Positions 10,414 to 22,467 of a DNA stretch of 47,188 nt are shown here, one piece after another (positions within the stretch are counted from its first letter, which is position 1; every line of letters begins with the position of its first letter). A model generated the notes under the pieces. It had not been told where the DNA came from. It did not search any database and saw nothing but the letters and a program-made list of their open reading frames with translations. The stretch lies in NCBI GenBank assembly GCA_021793575.1, contig JAJYSM010000022.1, positions 1-47,188 of the forward strand, read 5' to 3'. Both the position numbers and the translations under genes were made by a program. Source of the DNA: Pseudomonadota bacterium. Lineage in GTDB: Bacteria > Pseudomonadota > Gammaproteobacteria > Xanthomonadales > Rhodanobacteraceae.

Positions 10414-11706
10414 ATGAAACATGCCCCCGGGTTCACCATGCTGGCAAGCGCGGCGCTGCTGCTGTCGCTGGCAAGCAGTCCGGTACTTGCGCGCGACAGC
10501 CATGCCGCCAAGGACAAGCAGACGGTGCAGTACCCCAACGCCACGCGCGTGGCACCGAAGCTCGATCTGAGCAGCGAGAAGGATCAGAAAAATCTCAACG
10601 CCGGGCTGGATGCGGTGAGCGCTGGCGATGCCGCCAAGGCCGACCAGTTGCTGCAGCCTCTGGTTGACGGCAGCAAGAGCAAGTATGCCCAGGCGCTGGC
10701 GCTGCAGGGTCTGGCCACGATCAAATACAACGCCGGCGACTACAAGGGCGCGATCGCGCTGCTGCAGCGCTCGCTGGCGATCGGGGTGATGCCGAACGAC
10801 ACCTACTTCCAGCTCGAATACATGCTGGCGCAGTTCCAGCTCGCGGACGAGCAGTACCAGGCAGCGCTGGATACCATCACCAAGTGGCGCGCCGAGGGCA
10901 AGAAGGAAACCGCGCACTCCTATGCCCTCGAGGGCAACGCCGACTACCGCCTCGGCAAGTATCCGGAGGCGATAGCCGCGATCAAGAAGGCGCAGTCGCT
11001 GACCGACAAGCCGGAAAACAGCTGGAACCAGATCCTGATGGCCAGCTACTCCGCCTCAGGCCAGAGCGACCAGGCCGCACAGGTTGCCGAGCAGCAGCTG
11101 GCCGCCAACCCCAACGATCCGGACGCGCTCAACAATGCGGTGGCGGTGCTGATGCAGGCGCAGAAGAATTCCGAAGCGATCCAGCTGATGGAAAAGGCCC
11201 GCGCCAGTGGTGCTCTCAAGACCGAAGCCAACTACGTCAACCTGGCCAAGCTTTACCTGATCACCGCCCAGTCCGGCAGCGATCCGAAGCCGAACGCCGT
11301 CAAGGCCACCCAGGTGCTCGATGAGGGCATGGCCAAGGGCCTCGTGACACCCAGCGCGGACAACTACATGCTGCTGGGCGAGGCCAACGAGATGGCCGAC
11401 AACGTGAGCAGCGCCATCGCGGCGTACAGCAAGGCCACGACCACCGGCACCAATGGCGAAGCGGCCATCCGTGGTGGCAGCCTGCTGCTGACCGAGAACA
11501 AATACAGCCAGGCGCGGGCGATGATCCAGCAAGGCATCAGCAAGGGCGTCAAGCACAAAGGCACCGCCTACATGCTGCTGGCCGAGAGCGAGCGCGGCCT
11601 GAAGAACAAACCGGCTGCGATCGCCGCGATGAAGCTCGCTGCGCAGCAGCCGGAAACGGCCGAGAAGGCCAAGGCATGGTTGAAAAAAGCCGGCGCCGGC
11701 AAGTAG
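10414..11706 (+). CDS. Exported tetratricopeptide-repeat protein
   Basis: The 430-residue product starts with a cleavable signal peptide (MKHAPGFTMLASAALLLSLA, likely cut after SSPVLA). The rest is alanine-rich helical repeat sequence. TPR-like signatures recur, for example YAQALALQGLATIKYNAGDY, SYALEGNADYRLGKYPEAI and NYMLLGEANEMADNVSSAI, which fits a periplasmic protein-protein interaction scaffold. It sits between gyrB and the tonB-exb genes on the same strand, so a role in TonB-linked or envelope function is possible, but the sequence itself does not show one. Promoter and leader must lie in the 215-base gap after gyrB, which shows no strong terminator. Confidence 0.85.
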   Translation: MKHAPGFTMLASAALLLSLASSPVLARDSHAAKDKQTVQYPNATRVAPKLDLSSEKDQKNLNAGLDAVSAGDAAKADQLLQPLVDGSKSKYAQALALQGLATIKYNAGDYKGAIALLQRSLAIGVMPNDTYFQLEYMLAQFQLADEQYQAALDTITKWRAEGKKETAHSYALEGNADYRLGKYPEAIAAIKKAQSLTDKPENSWNQILMASYSASGQSDQAAQVAEQQLAANPNDPDALNNAVAVLMQAQKNSEAIQLMEKARASGALKTEANYVNLAKLYLITAQSGSDPKPNAVKATQVLDEGMAKGLVTPSADNYMLLGEANEMADNVSSAIAAYSKATTTGTNGEAAIRGGSLLLTENKYSQARAMIQQGISKGVKHKGTAYMLLAESERGLKNKPAAIAAMKLAAQQPETAEKAKAWLKKAGAGK

Positions 11707-11908
11707 CAGGTAGCCGCGCGACACCCCGCGAGTCAGATGGGCGACCATTTTTGCCTCGTGGGTGCTATACAAAAGTGATGCGCTGTTGTACCGTTGAAAA
11801 CCTTTCCCTGCGTCTCCCTAGCGGCGAGTTCCGTCCGTGCAAACGACGGTTTCGGGCTAACCGCTGCGGTAGCGTTTCTTTCGATTGATCAGCTTCAGAC
11901 AGTGACAG

Positions 11909-12568
<660 letters not shown>

Positions 12569-12623
12569 TCGCCTCCAGTCGATTACGTTCACAGTTCACG
12601 CTTGACTTCCCTAGGGTAGCGTT

Positions 12624-13388
12624 ATGTTCTTACAGACTCCTGCAGTAACCGATGCCGCACAGGCCTTGGGTAGCAACACCAACGCCGAAGCCATGAAGCA
12701 GATGGGCTTCAGCAACTTGATGCAAAATTTTGATGCACTTGGCTGGATCGTGTTCGTGACGCTGGTCGTGATGTCATTCACGTCCTGGTACTTCATCGTC
12801 GCCAACGCCATTCGCAGCACCATGGTCAGCCGTCGCGCCGACGGCGTGATCAACGGCTTCTGGGGCAACGGCTCCACTCAGGACGCGATCCGCGAGCTGG
12901 AAGCGCAGCCCAAGGGCGAACCGTTCTCGAAGATCGCGCTGGATGCCGCTTCGGCGGTGGCCCATCACCAGCAGACCTCCGGCGGTACCGGTGGTCGTCT
13001 GGCCGAGTCGCTCAGCCGCTCGGAGTTCATCGATCGCGCCCTGCGTCAGGCCGTGTCGCGTGAAAGCCTGCGTCTGGAAGGCGGCCTGACCCTGCTCGCC
13101 ACGGTCGGTTCGTCCGCGCCGTTCGTCGGCCTGCTCGGTACGGTGTGGGGCATCTACCACGCGCTGATCGGCATCGCCGCTACCGGCAATGCGTCGATGA
13201 ATGCGGTTGCCGGCCCGGTGGGTGAGGCGCTGATCATGACCGCGTTCGGTCTGTTCACCGCGATTCCGGCGGTGCTTGCCTACAACTTCTTCAACCGCTC
13301 GAATCGCCTGATCTACGCCCGTTTCGATGAGTTTGCGCATGACCTGCACGACTTCTTCGCCACCGGTTCGCGCGTCGAAAGCAAGTGA
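12624..13388 (+). CDS. exbB: TonB-system proton channel ExbB (MotA/TolQ family)
   Basis: ExbB forms the pentameric proton channel that, with ExbD, energises TonB. The 254-residue protein has the three expected membrane helices (near 30-55, about 150-185 and about 195-220). The conserved MotA/ExbB region is [20 protein letters not shown] followed by [25 protein letters not shown]. It lies 55 bases after tonB and 11 bases before exbD1, consistent with one operon. Confidence 0.95.
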   Translation: MFLQTPAVTDAAQALGSNTNAEAMKQMGFSNLMQNFDALGWIVFVTLVVMSFTSWYFIVANAIRSTMVSRRADGVINGFWGNGSTQDAIRELEAQPKGEPFSKIALDAASAVAHHQQTSGGTGGRLAESLSRSEFIDRALRQAVSRESLRLEGGLTLLATVGSSAPFVGLLGTVWGIYHALIGIAATGNASMNAVAGPVGEALIMTAFGLFTAIPAVLAYNFFNRSNRLIYARFDEFAHDLHDFFATGSRVESK

Positions 13389-13399
13389 GGGATTGACCC

Positions 13400-13822
13400 A
13401 TGGCGATGAGTACAGGAGGCAATGCCGGCGGCCCGATGTCGGAGATCAACGTCACGCCGCTGGTCGACGTGATGCTGGTACTGCTGATCATCTTCATGAT
13501 CACGGCCCCGCTGATGTCGCACTCCATCACGATCCAGTTGCCGACCGCCAATCCGAAAACCAAGGATGACGAGGTCAAGACGCCGCCGCTGGATCTGGCC
13601 GTGAAGCAGGACGGCAGCATGTACCTCAACGATCATCCGGTCACCGATGCCGAGCTGAAGGCACAATTCCTGGTCGACGCACAGAAGGTGCCGCAGCCGG
13701 AACTGCAGATCCGCGCGGACAAGGCGACCGAGTTCAAGATCGTCAAGAAGATTCTTGGCAGCGCCAAGGGTGCGGGCATGGTGCATGTCGGCTTCATGAC
13801 CACTGACGCGCCGAAGGGGTAA
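13400..13822 (+). CDS. exbD1: Biopolymer transport protein ExbD, first copy
   Basis: ExbD (140 residues) has one N-terminal membrane helix and a periplasmic domain. The helix carries the proton-relay aspartate in the motif [20 protein letters not shown]. It begins [21 protein letters not shown] second exbD follows after 6 bases. The first 80 bases of the conserved part (13431-13510) are 95 percent identical to the equivalent part of the next gene, while the periplasmic halves have diverged. Two tandem exbD genes downstream of tonB-exbB are characteristic of Xanthomonas relatives. Confidence 0.95.
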   Translation: MAMSTGGNAGGPMSEINVTPLVDVMLVLLIIFMITAPLMSHSITIQLPTANPKTKDDEVKTPPLDLAVKQDGSMYLNDHPVTDAELKAQFLVDAQKVPQPELQIRADKATEFKIVKKILGSAKGAGMVHVGFMTTDAPKG

Positions 13823-13828
13823 GCAGAC

Positions 13829-14233
13829 ATGGCTTTCACAAGTAACACCAGTGGCCCGATGTCAGAGATCAACGTCACGCCGCTGGTCGACGTGATGTTG
13901 GTGCTGCTGATCATCTTCATGATCACGGCGCCGGTACTGGCGCACAAGATCAAGGTCGATCTGCCGCAGCCGAACGTGAATACGCCGCCGCCCACGAATC
14001 CGCCCGATCCAATCCATCTGAAAATCGATCAGAGCGGCGCGTTCTACTGGAACGACACCCCGGTCGACGAACTCGGCCTGAAGGCCCAGCTGGCGGTGAT
14101 CGCCCAGCAGACCAATCAGCCCGAGATCCAGATCGCCGCGGCTGATGGCGTGGCCTATCAGTATGTGGCGAGCGTGCTGGCTGACGCGAAGAGTTACAAC
14201 CTGGCCAAGATCGGGTTCGCCGAAGGCAACTGA
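13829..14233 (+). CDS. exbD2: Biopolymer transport protein ExbD, second copy
   Basis: A 134-residue ExbD paralogue with the same membrane helix and catalytic aspartate ([19 protein letters not shown]) but a different periplasmic half (HKIKVDLPQPNVNTPPPTNP onward). In Xanthomonas campestris the equivalent second gene is reported as dispensable for iron uptake but needed for plant interactions; whether that applies here is unknown. A strong intrinsic terminator follows about 50 bases after the stop, closing the tonB-exbB-exbD1-exbD2 operon. Confidence 0.94.
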   Translation: MAFTSNTSGPMSEINVTPLVDVMLVLLIIFMITAPVLAHKIKVDLPQPNVNTPPPTNPPDPIHLKIDQSGAFYWNDTPVDELGLKAQLAVIAQQTNQPEIQIAAADGVAYQYVASVLADAKSYNLAKIGFAEGN

Positions 14234-14281
14234 CCTCCAGGCCGCCTGTCGGCAAGTGACGACACCGGCTTCGCTCAACGC

Positions 14282-14308
14282 AAACCCCCGCTTCGTGCGG
14301 GGGTTTTT
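14282..14308 (+). terminator. Rho-independent terminator of the tonB-exb operon
   Basis: Arms AAACCCCCGC (14282-14291) and GCGGGGGTTT (14297-14306) close a TTCGT loop and run into TTTTT. It is also a reasonable terminator for the convergent pdxJ gene because the stem begins with an A-run. Confidence 0.92.
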
Positions 14309-14332
14309 GCTTGTTGGGCTCGGCGTTCGGCT

Positions 14333-15076
14333 TCAGCGCAGGATCTGCAGATAGTTGCGCACGGTGACGGCCAGCCCCTCGTACAGGGCTTCGCCGATCA
14401 GCGCATGGCCGATCGACACTTCGGCCAGTCCGGGGATGGCCACCTTGAAGGTCCCCAGGTTGACCTGACTCAGATCGTGCCCGGCGTTCACCGCCAGGCC
14501 TGCCTGCTGCGCCCGCCGTGCGGCATCGGCACAGGCAGCCAGTGCGGCGGCCGGTCGCCCCTCGGCAAAGGCCTGGGCATACGGTCCGGTGTAGATCTCG
14601 ATGCGCTGCACGCCGAGTGCCAGCATCGCCGCGAAGTCCTGTGGCGCGGCATCGACAAACAGGCTGACGCGGCAGCCTAGCGCGCGCAAGTCACCCACCA
14701 CGTTGCGCAACCTTTCCATATCCTGCGCCAGATCGAAACCATGGTCGGAGGTGAGCTGGCCATCACTGTCGGGCACCAGCGTCACCTGGGTGGGGCGCAC
14801 GTCGCGCGCCAGCGCCAGCAGTCCGGGATAGGCGCCGCGTGCGGGAGCGAAGGGATTGCCCTCGATGTTGTATTCCACCCGGCCGCGCAGCATCGCGGCC
14901 AGGGCGCGCACGTCGTCCGGCCGTACGTGGCGCAGGTCCGGCCGCGGATGCACGGTGATGCCGCCGCAGCCGGCCTCGATGCAGGTCTGCGCCGCCTGGC
15001 AGATATCCGGTTCGCCGCCGCCGCGCGAGTTGCGCAGCACGGCGATCTTGTTGAGGTTGACGCTGAGCACGGTCAT
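14333..15076 (-). CDS. pdxJ: Pyridoxine 5'-phosphate synthase PdxJ
   Basis: PdxJ condenses 3-amino-1-hydroxyacetone 1-phosphate with deoxyxylulose 5-phosphate to make pyridoxine 5'-phosphate. The 247-residue TIM-barrel protein begins with the signature [20 protein letters not shown], followed by [16 protein letters not shown] and later [15 protein letters not shown] and [13 protein letters not shown]. It converges on the exbD2 terminator. The downstream and opposite neighbours match the Xanthomonas order. Confidence 0.96.
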   Translation of the reverse strand: MTVLSVNLNKIAVLRNSRGGGEPDICQAAQTCIEAGCGGITVHPRPDLRHVRPDDVRALAAMLRGRVEYNIEGNPFAPARGAYPGLLALARDVRPTQVTLVPDSDGQLTSDHGFDLAQDMERLRNVVGDLRALGCRVSLFVDAAPQDFAAMLALGVQRIEIYTGPYAQAFAEGRPAAALAACADAARRAQQAGLAVNAGHDLSQVNLGTFKVAIPGLAEVSIGHALIGEALYEGLAVTVRNYLQILR

Positions 15077-15146
15077 GGCAGGGAGGGTCTCTTGCGGTGA
15101 TGAGCGAACACGATGGATGCAGCCGGCAAACAGTACGGATACGCAT

Positions 15147-15182
15147 CCTTCGACCTCGCTTCGCGACGCTCGGGACGAGCGG
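15147..15182. repeat. REP-like repeat, copy C
   Basis: In the 169-base gap between pdxJ and the phosphopantetheinyl transferase lies CCTTCGACCTCGCTTCGCGA followed by CGCTCGGGACGAGCGG. This is the inverse complement, with few mismatches, of the element at 37668-37708 and is related to the pair at 38764-38871. Such CTTCGAC...GAACGG elements resemble the dispersed REP sequences of xanthomonads and pseudomonads. Confidence 0.6.
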
Positions 15183-15245
15183 CAGGGATAACATGTTTGC
15201 GGGCCTGATCCACAAGCGTACTGTGCTGCGCTCGGAAATCCGCGT

Positions 15246-15890
15246 TCAGAGCGTATCGGTCAGCCTGAAATGCCGAACCAGCCGCGGCGCGCCACGCCAT
15301 GCCAGCGCCGCCACCAGTGACGTATCGAGCGACAGTGACCGCAGTTGCCAGGCGTCGACATCGTCCTGCTCCAGTTGGCACAGCATGAGGCCAGCATCCG
15401 TACGCGTGATGCTGAGCCGATGCAGGCCGAAGGCGAGGCCGCGGCCGAGTGCCTTGAGCACGGCCTCCTTCGCCGTCCACAGGTCGAGGAAGGCGGCGCT
15501 GCGCTGATCGGCCGGCAGCGCGGCCAGCGCGTCGGCCTCCGCCGTACTGAAGAAGCGCCGCGCGATATCCAGCGCGCGCGGTCGCGGTCGCTGCAGTTCG
15601 ACATCGATGCCGGGCGCGACGTGGCGACCCAGCGCAACCAGCGCGTGCGACCCGCTGTGCGACCAGTTGAAACCGAACGCCTGTGCGTGCGCAGGCCCGA
15701 GCACCGGCCGGCCAAAAGCGTCATCCACCACGCTCAGTCGCGCTGCCTCGATGCCGAGGTAGGCCGCCAGCAGCGCACGCAGCGGAGCACGCCGCTGCTC
15801 CGCCCGATAAGCCAGCTGCCACACGTGCATCTCGTTATCGTGCAGGTGCTCTGCTAGGTTGGCGGGTAGCGACGCGTGGGTGACGGGCAT
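15246..15890 (-). CDS. 4'-phosphopantetheinyl transferase (Sfp/AcpT type)
   Basis: The enzyme transfers phosphopantetheine from CoA to a serine on carrier proteins. The 214-residue form begins at ATG 15890. Family motifs are FNWSHSG at 74-80, the magnesium-binding GIDVE at 94-98 (D96, E98) and [14 protein letters not shown] at 138-151. A start at the internal ATG 15830 ([14 protein letters not shown]) is equally plausible because neither has a strong ribosome-binding site. No polyketide or peptide synthetase lies nearby, so the target could be the housekeeping acyl carrier protein or an unseen pathway. Confidence 0.9.
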   Translation of the reverse strand: MPVTHASLPANLAEHLHDNEMHVWQLAYRAEQRRAPLRALLAAYLGIEAARLSVVDDAFGRPVLGPAHAQAFGFNWSHSGSHALVALGRHVAPGIDVELQRPRPRALDIARRFFSTAEADALAALPADQRSAAFLDLWTAKEAVLKALGRGLAFGLHRLSITRTDAGLMLCQLEQDDVDAWQLRSLSLDTSLVAALAWRGAPRLVRHFRLTDTL

Positions 15891-15983
15891 GCGTGCATGG
15901 TGGCGCCGGCCGCCGCCGCAGACAAGCGCGCATGCACGCCCTCGGCGCGCTCGCGGCGATTGGCTTGACAGGCAAGATGATTC

Positions 15984-15989
15984 GGGAGG
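15984..15989 (+). promoter_or_regulatory. Ribosome-binding site deciding the TTG start of crbS
   Basis: GGGAGG lies six bases before TTG 15996. It is the best Shine-Dalgarno match in the area and decides the start at a TTG codon. Confidence 0.75.
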
Positions 15990-15995
15990 CGCTGC

Positions 15996-18900
15996 TTGAT
16001 TCAGGGTTGGCTGCTGCTGCTGGTGTCGCTGCTGTACGTTGGGCTGCTGTTCGTGGTGGCTTATGCAGGCGATCGCCGGCCGGTGTATCCGCGCCAGCCG
16101 AAGCTGCGCCCGATCATCTACAGCCTGGCGCTGGCGGTGTACTGCTCGTCGTGGACGTTCTACGGCGCAGTGGGCACGGCAGCGCGCGACGGGGTGGCCT
16201 ACCTGCCGATTTATCTGGGTCCGATTCTGCTGTTCGTGTTCGGCTTCGGGCTGTTGCGCCGGCTGGTACGGGTAGTGAGACAACGCAACATCACTTCGAT
16301 TGCCGATTTCATCGGCGCCCGCTTCGGCAAGTCCTATGGTCTGGCGGCGCTGGTTGCGGTGATCGCGGTAGTCGCGGTGGTGCCGTACATCGCGTTGCAG
16401 TTCAAGGCCGTTGCCACGTCGTTCGGGGTACTGGTCGGGGCAAGCCATGGTGCAGTGACGGCTGGCGGCATTGACAGTGCCTTGTGGTGCGCGGTCCTGC
16501 TGGCAGTTTTCGCGATACTGTTCGGCACGCGCAGCATCGATGCGACCGAACACCACCACGGGCTGATGCTTGCCATTGCCCTCGAATCACTGATCAAGCT
16601 GCTCGCCTTTGTCACGCTGGCCGGCTATGCCTGGTGGCAGGGACCGGGGCTGGTAACGACCGTGCAGGTTCCGTTGCAGCAGTTGAGCAGTGGCCTGTCC
16701 TCAGGATTTCTGGCGCAGACGGTGCTGGCGTTCTGCGCGATGTTCTGCCTGCCGCGGCAGTTCCAGATTGGGGCAGTTGAATGCGAAGACGCGGATGATC
16801 TCAAGCGTGCGCGCTGGATGGTGCCGCTGTATCTGGCGTTGGTCAGCTTGGCCGTGCTGCCCATCGTGGCAGCGGGTGCCTCCATGCCGCAGGTGCGTGA
16901 CAGCAACGCCGATCTGTGGGTGTTGACGCTGCCACTGGCACACGGCGACCACGGCATGGCGCTGCTGGCATTCATTGGCGGACTGTCGGCGGCGACCGGG
17001 ATGGTGGTGGTGGCGTCGGTGGCGCTGGCAACCATGATCAGCAACGATCTGGTGATGCCGGCGCTGCTGCGTATCCAGAGCCTGCATCTGGAGAAGCGCA
17101 GCGACCTCTCGCAGCTGGTGTTGCGCGTGCGTCGGGTGGCGATCGTGGTGCTGGCGCTGATGGCCTATGTCTATTACCGGGTAGCCGCCGACGCGGAGAA
17201 TCTGGCGGCAACCGGCTTGCTCGCGTTTGCGGCCGTGGCGCAGTTCGCGCCAGCCCTGGTGGTGGCGCTGTACTGGCGCGGGGCCAGCCGGCGCGGTGTC
17301 GCGCTCGGGTTGCTGGGCGGCTTCACCGTGTGGGTGTACACCATGTTGCTGCCGGCGGTCATTCACACGGGCGCCTGGCTGCAGGATGGGCCGTTTGGAT
17401 GGAGCTGGCTGCGTCCGCAGAGCCTGTTTCATCTCAACGGCTGGCATCCGGTCATGAACACCACGTTCTGGTCGCTGCTGGTCAACGTGGGCTGTCTGGT
17501 GTTCTTTTCCTTGCGCTACCGGCCCAGCCTGGAAGAGCGCCTGCATGCGGCGATGTTTGCCGACCCCGATCCGGCCAGTCGCAGCGGCGCCGGCGATTGG
17601 CGCGGTCGCGTGGTGGTGGCCGACCTGCGCACCATCACGGAACGCATTGTTGGAGAGCGGAGCAGTACGCGGGCGTTCGAGGAGTACGGCCAGCGGCGCG
17701 GCCGGTCGTTGTCGGAGAGCGAAGTGGCGGACCGCGCGCTGATCCAGTATACCGAGCAACTGCTGGCTGCTGCCGTGGGTGCGGCGAATGCCAGACGCAT
17801 CCTGATCGGTGTGCTCTCCGGCAGCGGGCTGGACATCGCCGAGGCGATGGCACTGATGGACGAAGCCTCGCAGGCATTGCGGTTCAACCGCGAGTTGCTC
17901 TCCACCACGCTGGAGAACGTATCGCAGGGAATCAGCGTGGTCGACGTCCGGATGCATCTGGTGGCATGGAACCGGCGCTATCTGGAATTGTTCGATTACC
18001 CCGACGGCATGGTGTACGTCGGAGTTCCGGTGGAGGATCTGATCCGCTGGAATGCCGAGCTGGGCGAATGCGGACCAGGCGAAGTGGATGGCCACGTGGC
18101 CAAGCGCATCGACTACATGCGCGCCGGTTCGTCACATCTGTTTCAGCGGATCCGGCCGGATGGCACGGTCATCGAGATGCGCGGCCGTGCGCTGCCGGAC
18201 GGCGGCTACGTGACAACGTATACCGACGTCACCGCCTACAAGCATGCCGAGCAGGCGCTGATCGAGGTGAATGAGACGCTGGAACTCCGGGTGGAGCAGC
18301 GTACCGCCGAGCTCTCGGATGCGCTGGCTGCGACGGCGCAGGCGCAGCGGGCGGCGGAGGCGGCGAACATTTCCAAGACGCGCTTCCTCGCTGCCGCCAG
18401 CCATGATCTGCTGCAGCCGCTGAATGCGGCGCGGCTGTTCACCTCAGCCTTGCGCCAACACCCAGGCCTGGATGCGGAAGCCAGTCAGTTGGCCGAGCGG
18501 ATCGATGCGTCGTTCAGTGCCGCGGAGGATCTGCTGGATGCATTGCTCGACAGCTCACGACTGGATGTGGGCAGCTACCGGCCGGAAGTGGGCGGCTTTG
18601 CGCTGACCGATCTGTTTGAATCGCTGAAGGCCCAGTTTGCCGTGGTGGCCGAACAGCGCGGCCTGCGCCTGCACGTGATGCCGACCACGCTGGCGGTACG
18701 CAGCGACCCGCAGCTGCTGCGCCGGATCGTGCAGAATTTCCTTTCCAACGCCTTGCGCTACACGCGCCGGGGCAGCGTGCTGCTGGGGGCGCGCCGGGCG
18801 CATGGCGCGGTGCGCATCGAGGTATGGGATTCCGGCCCCGGCATCGCCGCCGAACAGCGTGCGCGGATCTTCGATGAGTTCCAGCGGCTCAACCAGCCCT

Positions 18901-19454
18901 CGCCGTGGGGCGAAAAAGGCCTCGGGTTGGGCCTGTCCATCTGCGATCGCCTGGCTGGCATTCTTGATCACCGGCTCGATCTGCATTCGCAGGTCGGTCG
19001 CGGCAGCTGCTTCGCGGTGACCGTGCCGCGCAACGTGCAGGTACCGGTGCGCCACCAGCAGGTCAAGCGCAGGGGAGCGGATGAACAGCTGCCGCTGACC
19101 GTGCTGTGCCTCGACAATGATGCGTCGATCCTCGACGGCATGCGCGCCTTGCTCACGCGCTGGGGCGTGGACTGCCGCGTCGCCTTGGATCTGGAGCAGG
19201 CGCGGATCGAGCTGACGCGCGGATCCATCGACTTGATGCTGGTCGATTACCATCTTGCCGATGACCTGGACGGCCTGCAGGTGTTGCAACTGCTTCAGAC
19301 TGAATACCCGAAACTGCCGCCGGCCGCGATGATTACCGCTGACGGCAGCAGCGAACTGAAGCAGCGTGCACGTGCACGTGGCTACCCGCTACTGCACAAA
19401 CCGGTACGCCCCGCCGCGCTGCGCTCGTTGCTGTCCGCCTTGCTGCACCATTAG
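15996..19454 (+). CDS. crbS: Transporter-fused hybrid sensor histidine kinase, CrbS/MxtR type
   Basis: A 1152-residue hybrid kinase. Residues 1-510 form a sodium:solute-symporter (SLC5-like) domain of about 13 membrane helices. A STAC-like linker (about 530-620) and a PAS domain (about 630-755, LLSTTLENVSQGISVVD) follow. The HisKA domain has its phosphorylated histidine in ASHDLLQPLNAA (H803). The ATPase domain shows NALRY, DSGPGIA and GLGLGLSICDRL. The receiver domain has its aspartate in LMLVDYHL (D1084). The start is TTG at 15996, supported by GGGAGG six bases upstream; no good ATG exists in frame. In CrbS systems this kinase senses acetate-related signals and drives a LuxR-type regulator that activates acs. 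Both lie immediately downstream here on the opposite strand. Confidence 0.9.
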   Translation: MIQGWLLLLVSLLYVGLLFVVAYAGDRRPVYPRQPKLRPIIYSLALAVYCSSWTFYGAVGTAARDGVAYLPIYLGPILLFVFGFGLLRRLVRVVRQRNITSIADFIGARFGKSYGLAALVAVIAVVAVVPYIALQFKAVATSFGVLVGASHGAVTAGGIDSALWCAVLLAVFAILFGTRSIDATEHHHGLMLAIALESLIKLLAFVTLAGYAWWQGPGLVTTVQVPLQQLSSGLSSGFLAQTVLAFCAMFCLPRQFQIGAVECEDADDLKRARWMVPLYLALVSLAVLPIVAAGASMPQVRDSNADLWVLTLPLAHGDHGMALLAFIGGLSAATGMVVVASVALATMISNDLVMPALLRIQSLHLEKRSDLSQLVLRVRRVAIVVLALMAYVYYRVAADAENLAATGLLAFAAVAQFAPALVVALYWRGASRRGVALGLLGGFTVWVYTMLLPAVIHTGAWLQDGPFGWSWLRPQSLFHLNGWHPVMNTTFWSLLVNVGCLVFFSLRYRPSLEERLHAAMFADPDPASRSGAGDWRGRVVVADLRTITERIVGERSSTRAFEEYGQRRGRSLSESEVADRALIQYTEQLLAAAVGAANARRILIGVLSGSGLDIAEAMALMDEASQALRFNRELLSTTLENVSQGISVVDVRMHLVAWNRRYLELFDYPDGMVYVGVPVEDLIRWNAELGECGPGEVDGHVAKRIDYMRAGSSHLFQRIRPDGTVIEMRGRALPDGGYVTTYTDVTAYKHAEQALIEVNETLELRVEQRTAELSDALAATAQAQRAAEAANISKTRFLAAASHDLLQPLNAARLFTSALRQHPGLDAEASQLAERIDASFSAAEDLLDALLDSSRLDVGSYRPEVGGFALTDLFESLKAQFAVVAEQRGLRLHVMPTTLAVRSDPQLLRRIVQNFLSNALRYTRRGSVLLGARRAHGAVRIEVWDSGPGIAAEQRARIFDEFQRLNQPSPWGEKGLGLGLSICDRLAGILDHRLDLHSQVGRGSCFAVTVPRNVQVPVRHQQVKRRGADEQLPLTVLCLDNDASILDGMRALLTRWGVDCRVALDLEQARIELTRGSIDLMLVDYHLADDLDGLQVLQLLQTEYPKLPPAAMITADGSSELKQRARARGYPLLHKPVRPAALRSLLSALLHH

Positions 19455-19475
19455 CGCGCCACGCGGCGCGCGGGT

Positions 19476-20147
19476 TCACTCTTCGTCGGCAGGCATCACC
19501 GGCAGGGCCACCTGCTCGACGGCCAGATGGCTGGCGGCAAGAGCCACCTGAGTACGATTGTTGACGCTCAGCTTGCGCATGATCGCGGTCATGTGCGCTT
19601 TCACCGTAGCTTCGGAAACGCCCAGCTCGTAGGCGATCTGCTTGTTCAGCAGGCCCTCGGCAATCATCGTCATGACGCGGAACTGCTGCGGCGTCAGGGT
19701 GGCGATCCGCGCGGCGGCGGCCGCCTCGTCGGGCTTCAGTTCGGTGCTGCCGCCGAGCAGCGAGGGCGGCAACCAGATATCGCCTTCCAGCACGGCGCGA
19801 ATCGCTTCGACGATGCCCTCGCCCGGTGTCGATTTGGGAATGTAGGCGGAGGCGCCATGGGCCAGCGCACGGCGTGCCACCGGCGATTCCTCATGGCCGG
19901 ACACCACGATGGTCGGTAGCCCCGGATATTGCCCGCGGATGTGTGCCAGCGCGGAGTAGCCGCGGGCACCGGGCATGTGCAGGTCCAGCAGCAGCAGATC
20001 GGCCTCGGGAAACTGTTCGATCAGGCCGAGCAGGCCATGCACGCTGTCGGCGCTGTGCACGCTGGCCAGCGGTAACGCGGCCAGCACCGCGCGCTGCAGG
20101 GCTTCGCGGAACAGCGGGTGATCGTCGGCAATCAGGATGTCGGGCAT
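19476..20147 (-). CDS. crbR: LuxR-family response regulator, CrbR/ErdR type
   Basis: A 223-residue two-component regulator. The N-terminal receiver domain has acidic residues D8 and D9, phosphoacceptor D55 (LLLLDLHMPG) and K105 (AYIPKST). The C-terminal LuxR helix-turn-helix spans about residues 150-205 (LTPQQFRVMTMIAEGLLNKQ, VSEATVKAHM). The start is ATG 20147; the in-frame extension upstream runs through the G-rich repeat and is not coding-like. It ends 21 bases from the convergent crbS, and acs lies directly upstream on the same strand. By analogy with CrbR/ErdR it should activate acs and acetate-uptake genes. The pairing is inferred from proximity and family. Confidence 0.88.
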   Translation of the reverse strand: MPDILIADDHPLFREALQRAVLAALPLASVHSADSVHGLLGLIEQFPEADLLLLDLHMPGARGYSALAHIRGQYPGLPTIVVSGHEESPVARRALAHGASAYIPKSTPGEGIVEAIRAVLEGDIWLPPSLLGGSTELKPDEAAAAARIATLTPQQFRVMTMIAEGLLNKQIAYELGVSEATVKAHMTAIMRKLSVNNRTQVALAASHLAVEQVALPVMPADEE

Positions 20148-20160
20148 GGCTTTCAGGAGC

Positions 20161-20262
20161 GGGGAACGGGGAGCGGGGAACGGGGAACAAAAGCCGTCCA
20201 TGGCGCGCCGCCAGCGATGGAGCGGGCCGCCTGTGTTCCCCGTTCCCCGTTCCCCGCTCCCC
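20161..20262. repeat. Long inverted repeat of 7-mer units between acs and crbR
   Basis: Two 29-base arms (20161-20189 and 20234-20262) are built from tandem GGGGAAC/GGGGAGC units and their complement and match at 27 of 29 positions. They enclose a 44-base spacer. In either transcript this would fold into a long GC-rich hairpin. Similar GGGGAAC repeats are scattered in xanthomonad genomes. It may separate acs and crbR expression. Confidence 0.85.
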
Positions 20263-20268
20263 GGCGCT

Positions 20269-22209
<1,941 letters not shown>

Positions 22210-22321
22210 GAGGAGCCTCCTGACAAAGGGTCACAGCGGATCGCTGACGGGAATGCCGGATGCTCCCGGCATGCGTCGAGTTTAGCCGCGGGCCGCGTGT
22301 CACGCGGCGTCTGGCGGCAAG

Positions 22322-22343
22322 ACTTTGGTCGAGGTTAGACCAA
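22322..22343. promoter_or_regulatory. Candidate operator in the acs/satP divergent promoter region
   Basis: TTGGTC (22325-22330) and GACCAA (22338-22343) form a perfect inverted repeat with a 7-base spacer. It is placed between the divergent acs and satP genes. Its left part (ACTTTGGTCGAGGT) resembles ACTAAGGTATGAGGT at 30916-30930 in the other carboxylate-transporter divergent promoter. Binding by CrbR is only a hypothesis. Confidence 0.4.
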
Positions 22344-22467
22344 TGGCGAATGGCGGCTCGCGCTGCAGCATGATCATGCTCAGCGTGAATCGTGCGGGAG
22401 TAGGGGCAACGGCGACTGCAATGCGTGACGAAGCAATTCATCTGAACCACAAGGGGAGATTGAACCA

